Assembly: GCF_001660705.2 (NCBI RefSeq)
Contig: NZ_LYBV02000026.1
Coordinates: 1-64,000, forward strand
DNA length: 64,000 nucleotides
Direction of reading: 5' to 3'
Origin: Saccharicrinis aurantiacus
GTDB lineage: Bacteria > Bacteroidota > Bacteroidia > Bacteroidales > Marinilabiliaceae
Below the pieces are notes generated by a model. It was given only the letters and a program-made list of their open reading frames with translations. It did not search any database and had not been told where the DNA came from. Positions 50,110-57,874 of the stretch are shown here, piece after piece. Both the position numbers and the translations under genes were made by a program. The number at the start of each line of letters is the position of its first letter. Position 1 is the stretch's first letter.

Positions 50110-50601
50110 TTAAAAATGAAAATAAACCGACATCGTTAAATTGGTAGCATCTAAACCAAAAAATGAAGTGCTTATATCGTCTCTGTTATCACTATAATTA
50201 ATAGTATCGAAACTGAATAAATTAGTAGAGGCAACAAACGACCATTTGGGAGTAAACCAATATTGCAAACCGGGTCTAATTTGAATTCTAAACTGACTGT
50301 AATTATCTGCGCCACCAAAAGCCAGAGTACCATCTCCAAAAAACTTAAACTGTTCAGTAACCCCAAGGTAATACCTAAAATAAGGTTCAATAAGCCAATC
50401 ATCATCAGATAGAATTAAATTAGCACCCAATCCCATATTTTCATTAAACAACATGCCCCATTGCGGACTAAGATTCCAACCATCATTGTCGCCACCATTG
50501 AAGCCAATGCCGCCACCAACCCACATTCCTTTATTCTCCTTTTGTGCCATAGCGCCAATAAAAAGCATGCACATTACTGTTATTACAAGAGTCTTTTTCA
50601 T
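50110..50601 (-). CDS. Small outer membrane beta-barrel protein
   Basis: 163 residues with signal peptide MKKTLVITVMCMLFIGAMAQ and alternating hydrophobic/aromatic strands ending in Phe (MSVYFHF), typical of an eight-stranded OmpW/OmpX-size barrel. Clear strands are LSPQWGMLFNENMGLGANLIL, FRIQIRPGLQYWF and WSFVASTNLF. It is on the opposite strand to the surrounding PUL genes and may be an unrelated insertion or a divergently controlled member. Confidence 0.8.
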   Translation of the reverse strand: MKKTLVITVMCMLFIGAMAQKENKGMWVGGGIGFNGGDNDGWNLSPQWGMLFNENMGLGANLILSDDDWLIEPYFRYYLGVTEQFKFFGDGTLAFGGADNYSQFRIQIRPGLQYWFTPKWSFVASTNLFSFDTINYSDNRDDISTSFFGLDATNLTMSVYFHF

Positions 50602-51370
50602 AATTAACTAATTATTGATTTATACTTTATGATATAACTAATATACTGCGAATAACAATAAAGCACCAGTGTACATGGGTTTATGTGAAAGTATTTTATC
50701 CGTAAATAAGTTATTCTTACGCTTAAGTAAGTATTAAACTAACAGATACATTTTTCGAAACGAATAAAACATTAGAGGGTACAAATTAGGTATTCTATCG
50801 TCTAATAAAATATACCAAGTGCATAACTTTGTTACTAATTGTACGATTAATGAATTTGTAACGAAACTGTGAAGTGTACAGATAAAAGGTGAAGCTGATG
50901 TTATTTTTCAGAAATAATAGTCACTATTTCATATCTAAATAATTTACAGTTGTAGTCAATAGCGTCCTAAATGACTTTTAAATTTAAGTCAAAACTATTA
51001 ACGAATAGTTTATTATCGCAATGTATTTTTTCATAGACTTATATTTAAGCGCCTTGTTGTGCTGGCCTCTTTACAAAAGGCTTTTGTTTTAGTTGGAGCT
51101 TTAGTAAGACTGGCTAGCTGAGAGCTTTGCTCTTAGATCCGCCAGCCGCACTTAAGCTACAAATAAATAAGAAAGGTTTTTGTAAAGCAGCCTTGATCTT
51201 TTTTGCTTCGTTTTTTCTATCAAGAGAAAAAATGAAGTTGGGTCTGCCGGCAGGCAGGTTTGGGCAAACAGCCCAATACGTTTTGATTATTTATCCCAAT
51301 ATTGAGTTATCGTAGAAAACTCGATGAATTGTTCATGTTAGTTATTATGCATCATAAAAATATTATTACA
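50602..51370. other. Long intergenic region upstream of the sulfatase
   Basis: 769 bases without a convincing gene. The first 450 are AT-rich and include two small hairpins (near-palindrome TGACTTTTAAATTTAAGTCA at 50972-50991, and AAACTATT/AATAGTTT at 50992-51011). From 51061 a structured, more GC-rich repeat begins, listed separately. A short open frame at 51127-51315 lies across that repeat and is rejected. No exact TAnnTTTG box precedes the sulfatase. Confidence 0.6.
51061..51276. repeat. Structured, probably dispersed intergenic repeat
   Basis: Two imperfect inverted arms (about 51061-51108 and 51151-51192; each contains TTTACAAAA or its complement) enclose an inner hairpin, CTGAGAGC/GCTCTTAG (51118-51125 with 51129-51136), framed by CTGGC/GCCAG. 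A second hairpin follows, CTTCGTTTTTTCT (51206-51218) with AGAAAAAATGAAG (51225-51237), then the palindrome CTGCCGGCAG (51244-51253) and TTGGG/CCCAA (51260-51276). Spurious proteins containing FFASFFLSREK and LPAGR-like strings are familiar from many Bacteroidota, which suggests a widespread repeat; that part is memory, not a search. Confidence 0.6.
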
Positions 51371-52888
51371 ATGTCTATTTTAATAAAAACGGTGTTTGCA
51401 GTGTTCGTTATTTTTCTTTCTATCCCACTACAAGCGCAAAAGAATACAAAACCAAACGTACTTTTTATTGCCATTGATGATATCAATGATTGGGTAGGTC
51501 CCTTGGGCGGACATCCGCAAGCCAAAACGCCAAATCTCGATAAGTTTTGTAAAGAGGGCTCTGTTGTATTTAAAAATGCAGTTTGTGCAGCTCCTATATG
51601 CGGACCATCACGATCGGCTGTTTTATCGGGTTTTATGCCAAATAATACAGGGGTTTATGGCAATGCTACTAATATTTTAAATACCCCCATTGGTAAAACA
51701 CACGCCATGTTACCCGAGTATTTTTCAAAGCATGGTTATTATACTTTGTCCGATGGTAAAATATTTCATAAGCACGCCACGGCACACGGTGTCGATTTTG
51801 GGCATTGGGCCTTTGATGAGCATCACCGCTCGCGCCGATATGTAAAAGAAGGCATTAAGCAAGAAACATTGTATAGTGCAAAGGGAGTTATAGCTGGCAA
51901 AAAGAATCCGGATTTTAAAGCTGCCTCTGGAGCAAAGTTAAGTTGGGCTTCAACCAAGTGCGATATTGATGGTACGGTAGATTATAAAGTGGTTAATTGG
52001 GCTAAAGATAAATTGGCACAAAGTTATGAGAAACCCTTTTTTATGGCTGTGGGACTTATTAAACCTCATTTACCATGGATTGTACCGCAAGAGTTTTTTG
52101 ATATGTACGATTTAGAAACCATTCAGACCCCTGCACTAAATGAATCAGATTTAGATGATATTATCAATCCTAATGGTAAACTAACCCACAAACCAGATGC
52201 TGATTATCAGTGGGTAAAAAAGCATGGACTAGAGAAGGAGGCCACACGTGCTTACTTGGCAAGTATTAGTTATGCCGATGCCTGCTTGGGTGTATTATTC
52301 GATGCGCTTGAGAATAGTCCCTATGCCGATAATACTATAGTGGTTATTTGGGGAGATCATGGTTGGCATTTAGGCGAGAAATTAAGATACAAAAAGAATA
52401 CACTATGGTCTGAAGCTACTAAAACGCCCTTTGTTATTCGTACACCTGATATGCATAAAATGGAGTATAGCGACAGAACGGTTAGTTTAATCGATATTTA
52501 CCCTACACTGGTTGATTATTGCGGTTTGCCCGATAAGCAATTAGATGGCGTAAGTATAACCAAGTTATTATCTAAGCCAAATAGCAAATGGCAACGTCCG
52601 GGCATTACGGTATCCGCTAGTGGTACATCTGTAATGGGAGAGCGCTGGCATTATATCAGTAACCTATCCGGTTCCGAGGAGCTGTACGATTTAGATAACG
52701 ATGCCTTAGAGTGGAATAACTTAGCATCAAACCCTGAATATAAAGATATTGTAAAGTCAATGAGGGTATGGGTGCCAAAGCATACAGAAGTTGCAGAACG
52801 CATCAATTATAAGAAACCTCCTAAATATGTTGATGCAGATGCTGACCCACGCATAAAAGAAGGTCGAGATTTGCATAAACTCAAATAA
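51371..52888 (+). CDS. Sulfatase of the iduronate-2-sulfatase-like S1 group
   Basis: 505 residues from ATG at 51371, which begins a clean signal peptide (MSILIKTVFAVFVIFLSIPLQAQ); upstream starts would add residues that spoil it. The metal-site start is PNVLFIAIDDINDW. The formylglycine motif is Cys77-Gly-Pro-Ser-Arg81, a Cys-type site that needs a maturase encoded elsewhere. GDHGWHLGEKLRYKKNTLW and the C-terminal DLDNDALEWNNLASNPEY are typical of S1_7-like iduronate sulfatases. It probably removes sulfate from the glycan imported by the neighbouring susCD genes. It ends in a clear terminator. Confidence 0.92.
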   Translation: MSILIKTVFAVFVIFLSIPLQAQKNTKPNVLFIAIDDINDWVGPLGGHPQAKTPNLDKFCKEGSVVFKNAVCAAPICGPSRSAVLSGFMPNNTGVYGNATNILNTPIGKTHAMLPEYFSKHGYYTLSDGKIFHKHATAHGVDFGHWAFDEHHRSRRYVKEGIKQETLYSAKGVIAGKKNPDFKAASGAKLSWASTKCDIDGTVDYKVVNWAKDKLAQSYEKPFFMAVGLIKPHLPWIVPQEFFDMYDLETIQTPALNESDLDDIINPNGKLTHKPDADYQWVKKHGLEKEATRAYLASISYADACLGVLFDALENSPYADNTIVVIWGDHGWHLGEKLRYKKNTLWSEATKTPFVIRTPDMHKMEYSDRTVSLIDIYPTLVDYCGLPDKQLDGVSITKLLSKPNSKWQRPGITVSASGTSVMGERWHYISNLSGSEELYDLDNDALEWNNLASNPEYKDIVKSMRVWVPKHTEVAERINYKKPPKYVDADADPRIKEGRDLHKLK

Positions 52889-52894
52889 CATTAG

Positions 52895-52928
52895 AAGAGA
52901 TTATTACGCAGGTGATAATCTCTTTTTT
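52895..52928 (+). terminator. Rho-independent terminator of the sulfatase gene
   Basis: A perfect 10-bp stem AAGAGATTAT/ATAATCTCTT (52895-52904 with 52915-52924) followed by T residues. It overlaps the -33 of the next promoter. Confidence 0.9.
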
Positions 52929-52959
52929 GTTTTTCTATAGCGCTGTTTTATTACATTTG
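52926..52959 (+). promoter_or_regulatory. Promoter TTTG-N22-TACATTTG of the small gene at 52978
   Basis: -33 TTTG at 52926-52929, a 22-base spacer, and -7 TACATTTG at 52952-52959. The next ATG in frame is at 52978. Confidence 0.6.
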
Positions 52960-52977
52960 TACAGTAAAAATGAAGCA

Positions 52978-53319
52978 ATGGATATTAGCGGAAAGTATAA
53001 GTTTACCGAGGATTTTGGATATGGAAAAGATGAAGGAGAGGCTTTTGTTATTCAAACAGGCTCAAAGCTAGAAGGCACCATGTCGTTTACTGAATCTATC
53101 GAAGGCGATGACCCATTTACGGTGGAGTGTATCATCGAAGGTGATGTAAATAAAGAGCAGGTTGAAATTAGGGTGAAAAGTTTCAAAACAAACGATGTTG
53201 AGTATTATCCAGAAACCAGAGTAGGTATAATTAATAATAAAGGCCAAATTGTAGGTTCTAGCGAAGATGAGCAAGGAATTTGCGGTGTTTTTGTATTTAC
53301 GCCTATAGAAGATGTTTAG
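52978..53319 (+). CDS. Small soluble beta-rich protein, unknown function
   Basis: 113 residues, no signal peptide, strongly acidic, with an alternating beta pattern (MDISGKYKFTEDFGYG, EGEAFVIQTGSKLEGTMSF, VGIINNKGQIVGSS) that may form a single barrel or sandwich. The frame is open from 52912, but that start lies inside the sulfatase terminator and before the promoter, so ATG at 52978 is chosen. Position after the sulfatase may be incidental because it has its own promoter. Confidence 0.7.
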   Translation: MDISGKYKFTEDFGYGKDEGEAFVIQTGSKLEGTMSFTESIEGDDPFTVECIIEGDVNKEQVEIRVKSFKTNDVEYYPETRVGIINNKGQIVGSSEDEQGICGVFVFTPIEDV

Positions 53320-53596
53320 TGGCGTAGGTGATTTTTTTATTGCATCGCTATTGTTTCGGAATAAAATTAGCAGCAGACAATGGAATTAAGGGCTTACTCA
53401 CAGTATTTCGAAGCAAATTTAAACGAATAAAATTTGTAACTTTATAAATATACAAGCGTATAAACATATACTACTTCGTGTTGTGTTTAACGAAACACAT
53501 CATACTTTCTCTCCACGGTATTATTTTACCGTAATTCGTTGGTTAAAATAGAGGTCTAACTATTTTACCTTGCTTCAGATACTAAAAGACAATGTG

Positions 53597-54412
53597 ATGA
53601 AAAATGTTTTATTACTGTCCGATTTTTCAAATACTGCGCGTAACGCAGCATTATATGCTCTTAAGATGTTTCAAGGTGAGAATGTTAGATTTACCTTGTT
53701 AAACTCCTTCGATCTTGAATTTAGTGGTAGCCCTTATGTGGTACAATTAAAGGATGAACTCGCTTTGGAAAGCGATAAAAGTCTAATCTCAGAAGTTGCA
53801 ATCTTGCAACGTGCTTTTCCCAATACGCTTATTCAAGTAAAATCCATTTTCGGATCATTAATACAAGCTGTGCATGAGTTTATTTCCGATTATCAACCCG
53901 AGTTGGTTGTTCTTGGGTGTAGGGGCGAATCTGCATTAGAGAATTTTTTATTAGGCTCTAATGCATATGAGGTTATTAAAAACATTAATGCACCTATTTT
54001 GGTGGTTCCTAAAAGCGTGGAGTTTAAAAAGCCTGATAAAATTGTTTTTGCAACCGATTTAAAAGATGTTGACAATGATGAGGTAATTCAACCCGTCAGA
54101 AATATTGTAGATAAATTTCAATCGTCTCTTATGTTGGTTAATGTATTAGATGATCAACATGTAAACAGGTTAGATGCAGAAACAAAGATTGCAGCGCATT
54201 TCCCAAAAATAAATCTCAGTTTTAATTTTATCGAGGGTGATGATATTGCCAAAAGTATTCATGAGTTTGCTGATGAAAACGATGCAGAGATGATTACTTT
54301 GGTTAGGCATAATCTAGGGTTTCTTGATAGGCTGTTTAACCCAAGTGTAACAAAAAGAATGGTAATGCACCCTGAGCATCCCATGTTAATATTGCACGAA
54401 GAACTTGAATAG
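53597..54412 (+). CDS. Universal stress protein with two Usp domains
   Basis: 271 residues from MKNVLLLSDFS (an upstream start adds nine unlikely residues). Two Usp folds in tandem: the first (1-140) carries the ATP-binding pattern G-2x-G-9x-G-S, seen as GCRGESALENFLLGS. The second (about 145-271) is degenerate and lacks it. Such proteins respond to stress or growth arrest. The gene is single and convergent with glyA. Confidence 0.92.
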   Translation: MKNVLLLSDFSNTARNAALYALKMFQGENVRFTLLNSFDLEFSGSPYVVQLKDELALESDKSLISEVAILQRAFPNTLIQVKSIFGSLIQAVHEFISDYQPELVVLGCRGESALENFLLGSNAYEVIKNINAPILVVPKSVEFKKPDKIVFATDLKDVDNDEVIQPVRNIVDKFQSSLMLVNVLDDQHVNRLDAETKIAAHFPKINLSFNFIEGDDIAKSIHEFADENDAEMITLVRHNLGFLDRLFNPSVTKRMVMHPEHPMLILHEELE

Positions 54413-54415
54413 AAA

Positions 54416-54452
54416 GCAAAAAAAAGCCGACTCCTTTTTCTGAAGTCGGCTT
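54416..54452 (-). terminator. Rho-independent terminator of glyA
   Basis: A perfect 9-bp stem AAGCCGACT/AGTCGGCTT (54424-54432 with 54444-54452). On the minus strand a run of T follows, so it fits glyA best; on the plus strand the T tract is weak. Confidence 0.8.
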
Positions 54453-54469
54453 AAAACATTATTTATTTT

Positions 54470-55750
54470 CTAGTATGCAAATAAAGGGAAATCCTTCATC
54501 ATTGCATTAACTTTTTTAGCTACGTTGCTAAGTAAAGCTTCATCTTCAACATTTGAAAGCACTTCATCAATTAAGTCTACAATAGGAGCCATGTGCTCTT
54601 CTTTTAAACTTCTGGTTGTTAAAGCAGAAGTACCTACGCGAATACCAGAAGTTTGGAATGGACTTCTGCTATCATAAGGAACCATGTTCTTGTTGATTGT
54701 AATATCAGCTTTTACCAATGCTTTTTCAGCAACTTTACCAGTTAACTCAGGAAACTTAGTTCTTAGGTCAATAAGCATTGAGTGGTTATCTGTACCTCCC
54801 GAAATAACTTTATATCCTTTATCGATAAATGCTTGAGCCATAACCTTAGCATTCTTCTGAACTTGTGTTTGGTATTCAATATACTCAGGCTGAAGTGCCT
54901 CTAAAAATGAAACCGCTTTTGCAGCAATAACGTGCTCTAATGGTCCACCTTGTACACCTGGGAATACTGCAGAGTTTAATAACGAAGACATTTTACGAAT
55001 AACTCCTTTAGGAGTTTTCTTTCCCCAAGGATTATCAAAATCTTCTCCTAATAAAATAATACCACCTCTTGGTCCACGTAAAGTTTTGTGAGTTGTAGAA
55101 GTAACAATGTGTGCATGTTTAACAGGGTTTTCTAATAATCCAGCAGCAATTAAACCAGCAGGATGGGCCATGTCAACCATAAACAAAGCACCAATCTCAT
55201 CAGCTAATCTTCTCATGCGAGCATAATCCCACTCACGAGAATAAGCAGATGCTCCACCCACAATTAATTTAGGTTTGTGTTCGCGAGCCAATGATTCCAT
55301 CATTTCGTAATCCACTAAACCAGTATCTTCTTTTACAGTATAGGCAATTGGCTCATATAATAAACCAGAACTATTTACCGGAGAACCGTGAGATAAGTGA
55401 CCACCATGTGATAAATCTAAACCTAAAAATTTATCTCCTGGATTTAAAACAGCCATAAAAACAGCCATGTTTGCTTGTGCACCACTGTGTGGCTGAACGT
55501 TTGCATATTCAGCACCATATATTTTACAAAGACGCTCAATCGCTAACGATTCACTTTGGTCAACAACTTCGCAACCGCCATAATAACGAGCACCCGGGTA
55601 TCCTTCGGCATACTTATTTGTCATGTATGAACCCATCGCTTCCATTACTTGCTCACTTACAAAGTTTTCAGAGGCAATTAGTTCAATGCCATTAAGCTGG
55701 CGTTGATGTTCTTTTTTAATCAGATCAAAAATTTGTTCGTCGCGTTTCAT
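54470..55750 (-). CDS. glyA: Serine hydroxymethyltransferase
   Basis: PLP enzyme interconverting serine and glycine with tetrahydrofolate. It has 426 residues. The N-terminus [23 protein letters not shown], the PLP Lys222 in [14 protein letters not shown], and [15 protein letters not shown] are diagnostic. It is a single gene with a -7 box at 55825-55832 and a terminator shared with the convergent stress-protein gene. Confidence 0.98.
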   Translation of the reverse strand: MKRDEQIFDLIKKEHQRQLNGIELIASENFVSEQVMEAMGSYMTNKYAEGYPGARYYGGCEVVDQSESLAIERLCKIYGAEYANVQPHSGAQANMAVFMAVLNPGDKFLGLDLSHGGHLSHGSPVNSSGLLYEPIAYTVKEDTGLVDYEMMESLAREHKPKLIVGGASAYSREWDYARMRRLADEIGALFMVDMAHPAGLIAAGLLENPVKHAHIVTSTTHKTLRGPRGGIILLGEDFDNPWGKKTPKGVIRKMSSLLNSAVFPGVQGGPLEHVIAAKAVSFLEALQPEYIEYQTQVQKNAKVMAQAFIDKGYKVISGGTDNHSMLIDLRTKFPELTGKVAEKALVKADITINKNMVPYDSRSPFQTSGIRVGTSALTTRSLKEEHMAPIVDLIDEVLSNVEDEALLSNVAKKVNAMMKDFPLFAY

Positions 55751-55824
55751 ACTCGTTATTGTATTTTAGTTTTTGAAATGTAATTTCTATCTATTTGGGT
55801 TAGTACCTGATTTATTTAGGATTG

Positions 55825-55832
55825 CAAATTTA
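55825..55832 (-). promoter_or_regulatory. -7 box TAAATTTG for glyA
   Basis: Exact TAnnTTTG followed by C on the minus strand, 74 bases upstream of the glyA start, implying a leader of about 68 bases. Confidence 0.45.
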
Positions 55833-55858
55833 AACTTTAAATAGATTTATTAAAATTT

Positions 55859-57637
55859 TTATTCATCGGAAAAGTGAATTAACACTCTTCGGTATACCGA
55901 GAATATCTTCGACTTTGAAACAAAGCCCATGTATTTATTGTTTTCGATAACCGGAAGATTCCAAGCGCCAGTTTCTTCAAACTTCTTCATAACCGAATCC
56001 ATACTCTCGTTAATCTCAATAAAACCAGGAGGAACTTGCATGAAATCCTCAACTACCGTATCGTCGTATCTATCATGGTTAAACATGATTTCTCTAATGT
56101 CATCGAGTAAAACAATTCCTTTTAGCTGACCTTTAGAACCAATTACTGGAAATAAATTTCTTTTTGCTTTAGATATGGTTTTCACCATTTCTCCAAGCGT
56201 ATCGGTTGATTTAACGGTTAGGAAATCAGTCTCTAATACTTTATTGAGTCGCATTAATGTGAGTACTGCCTTGTCTTTATGGTGTGTTAATAACTCTCCT
56301 TTTCGTGCAAGTTGTTTAGTATATATTGAGTGTGGTTCAAAATACATAATTGTCAAATAGGAGATTACACTCGTCATCATTAATGGAGCAAACAATTCAT
56401 ATCCATGCGTAATTTCTGCTATTAGAAATATAGCTGTTAGTGGCGCATGAAGAACACCAGCCATAATTGCAGCCATACCAACTAAAGTAAAATGACTTTC
56501 GGGTAGTTCAACTAAGCCCGTCATGTTAATTATCCTTGCAAAGAAATATCCGGTTACACCGCCAGTAAAAAGTGACGGAGCAAAAACTCCACCAACACCA
56601 CCACTACCTGTTGTGGCTGCTGTAGCAAACACTTTAAATAGAAGAAGCATTCCTAGCAAAACAACAAGCATCCATTCGTTATCTTTTAATTGATAAAATA
56701 ATGAATTGTCGAAGAGTAATTGGCTATCTCCATTGAGCAGACCAGTTATGGTTGAATATCCCTCCCCATATAGTTGCGGCATTATAAAAATCAGAGAACT
56801 TAGTATTAATCCTCCTGCAGCAACTCTTAACCAAGGGCTATTTACGGCTCTTAATTTATTCTCAGACCACATTAGCATACGAGAGAAGTACAATGAAACA
56901 AAACCGCCCAATACACCAAGTACAATATAATATGGGATATTGTTTAATATAAAAGGGGTTTCCAGAGTCCATGAAAATTCGGCAGCATCGCCAAGAAAGA
57001 AAAATGCCACCATTGCAGCACTAACCGCAGCAATTAAAAGCGGAATTAATGAAGCCATGCTCAAGCCAAGCATCAATACCTCTAGTGTAAACACTAGTCC
57101 GGCAATGGGAGCCTTAAAAATACCAGCAACAGCTCCTGCAGCACCACACCCAATAAGTAGTGTGATGGTTTTATAATTCTGATGGAATAGCCTTCCCAGA
57201 GATGAGCCTATTGAAGCCCCGGTTAATACAATGGGTGCCTCAGCACCAACCGACCCACCAAAACCAATTGTGAAAGTACTGGCAATTATAGACGAGTAAT
57301 TATTATGGTTTTTAATTTTGCCACTGCCTTTACTAAGGGCATAAAGAATTTTAGAAACACCATGGCCTAAACTATCTTTAATGATATTTCGGGCAAAGAT
57401 GACTGATATAAATATACCAATCATTGGCAGAATTAATAATACGTAGTTTTGAGAATCTGTTTGTAGGTGCCCCGTAAGAAGGTGATGAGTGAAGTGGATG
57501 AGGTTTTTTAACAAAACTGCTGCTAATCCGCTTAAAAGGCCAACCGCTAAACTTAATATTAATACAAAATTACGTTGATTAATATTTTTAACGCGCCAAA
57601 TTAAAAATCTTCTAAATATAATTGATGCTTTTGCCAT
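55859..57637 (-). CDS. CLC-family chloride channel/transporter with CBS domains (copy 1)
   Basis: 592 residues. The CLC membrane core (about 20-430) has the gating Glu133 in GGSVGAEAPIV, and the anion-binding segment reads GHGVSKILYAL where many CLCs have GSGIP. The internal region reads FTLEVLML, so the position of the proton-pathway Glu of E. coli CLC is Val187. Two CBS domains follow (about 455-590). Its paralogue, of identical length, lies 4 kb away. A -7 box sits only nine bases before the start. Confidence 0.9.
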   Translation of the reverse strand: MAKASIIFRRFLIWRVKNINQRNFVLILSLAVGLLSGLAAVLLKNLIHFTHHLLTGHLQTDSQNYVLLILPMIGIFISVIFARNIIKDSLGHGVSKILYALSKGSGKIKNHNNYSSIIASTFTIGFGGSVGAEAPIVLTGASIGSSLGRLFHQNYKTITLLIGCGAAGAVAGIFKAPIAGLVFTLEVLMLGLSMASLIPLLIAAVSAAMVAFFFLGDAAEFSWTLETPFILNNIPYYIVLGVLGGFVSLYFSRMLMWSENKLRAVNSPWLRVAAGGLILSSLIFIMPQLYGEGYSTITGLLNGDSQLLFDNSLFYQLKDNEWMLVVLLGMLLLFKVFATAATTGSGGVGGVFAPSLFTGGVTGYFFARIINMTGLVELPESHFTLVGMAAIMAGVLHAPLTAIFLIAEITHGYELFAPLMMTSVISYLTIMYFEPHSIYTKQLARKGELLTHHKDKAVLTLMRLNKVLETDFLTVKSTDTLGEMVKTISKAKRNLFPVIGSKGQLKGIVLLDDIREIMFNHDRYDDTVVEDFMQVPPGFIEINESMDSVMKKFEETGAWNLPVIENNKYMGFVSKSKIFSVYRRVLIHFSDE

Positions 57638-57645
57638 AGAGGGTG

Positions 57646-57653
57646 CAAAAGTA
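57646..57653 (-). promoter_or_regulatory. -7 box TACTTTTG almost at the start codon of CLC copy 1
   Basis: Exact TAnnTTTG followed by C on the minus strand, nine bases upstream of the ATG at 57637. If used, the messenger would have a leader of only a few bases. Confidence 0.45.
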
Positions 57654-57729
57654 ATTAATTAATTAGTAGAATTAGCAGAAAAAGCGAGCTAGAGTAAGCA
57701 GATTAACGTTAATAAAACATAATTGATAA

Positions 57730-57758
57730 TTGAAAATTGGTAATTAAACTTACCTTTG
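57730..57758 (+). promoter_or_regulatory. Promoter TTG-N18-TACCTTTG of the DEAD-box gene
   Basis: TTG at 57730-57732, an 18-base spacer, and -7 TACCTTTG at 57751-57758 followed by C. The start codon at 57875 then has a leader of about 110 bases. Confidence 0.6.
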
Positions 57759-57822
57759 CGCTCGATTTACCGATAAGAGTAAGTCATAATTTCATTACGT
57801 AATTCTAGTATGCTTCTGTTTT

Positions 57823-57860
57823 CCAGTTTATTATTTGGTTGAGATGTGGGGGTAAACTGG
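57823..57860 (+). promoter_or_regulatory. Leader hairpin upstream of the DEAD-box helicase
   Basis: A perfect 8-bp inverted repeat CCAGTTTA (57823-57830) / TAAACTGG (57853-57860) with a 22-base loop, ending 14 bases before the chosen ATG. Possible translational control element; regulatory role is inferred. Confidence 0.4.
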
Positions 57861-57874
57861 ATAAATTGGTACAT

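Noticed and set aside
51241-51280. CTGCCGGCAG palindrome as an insertion sequence end
   Set aside because: No transposase and no matching inverted end or target duplication was found nearby.
51127-51315. Short open frame of 62 codons before the sulfatase
   Set aside because: It runs through the structured repeat, has no promoter or family features, and its product looks like the spurious proteins produced by dispersed repeats.
52912-53319. Longer form of the small protein after the sulfatase, giving it a hydrophobic N-terminus
   Set aside because: The start would lie inside the sulfatase terminator hairpin and upstream of a good promoter.
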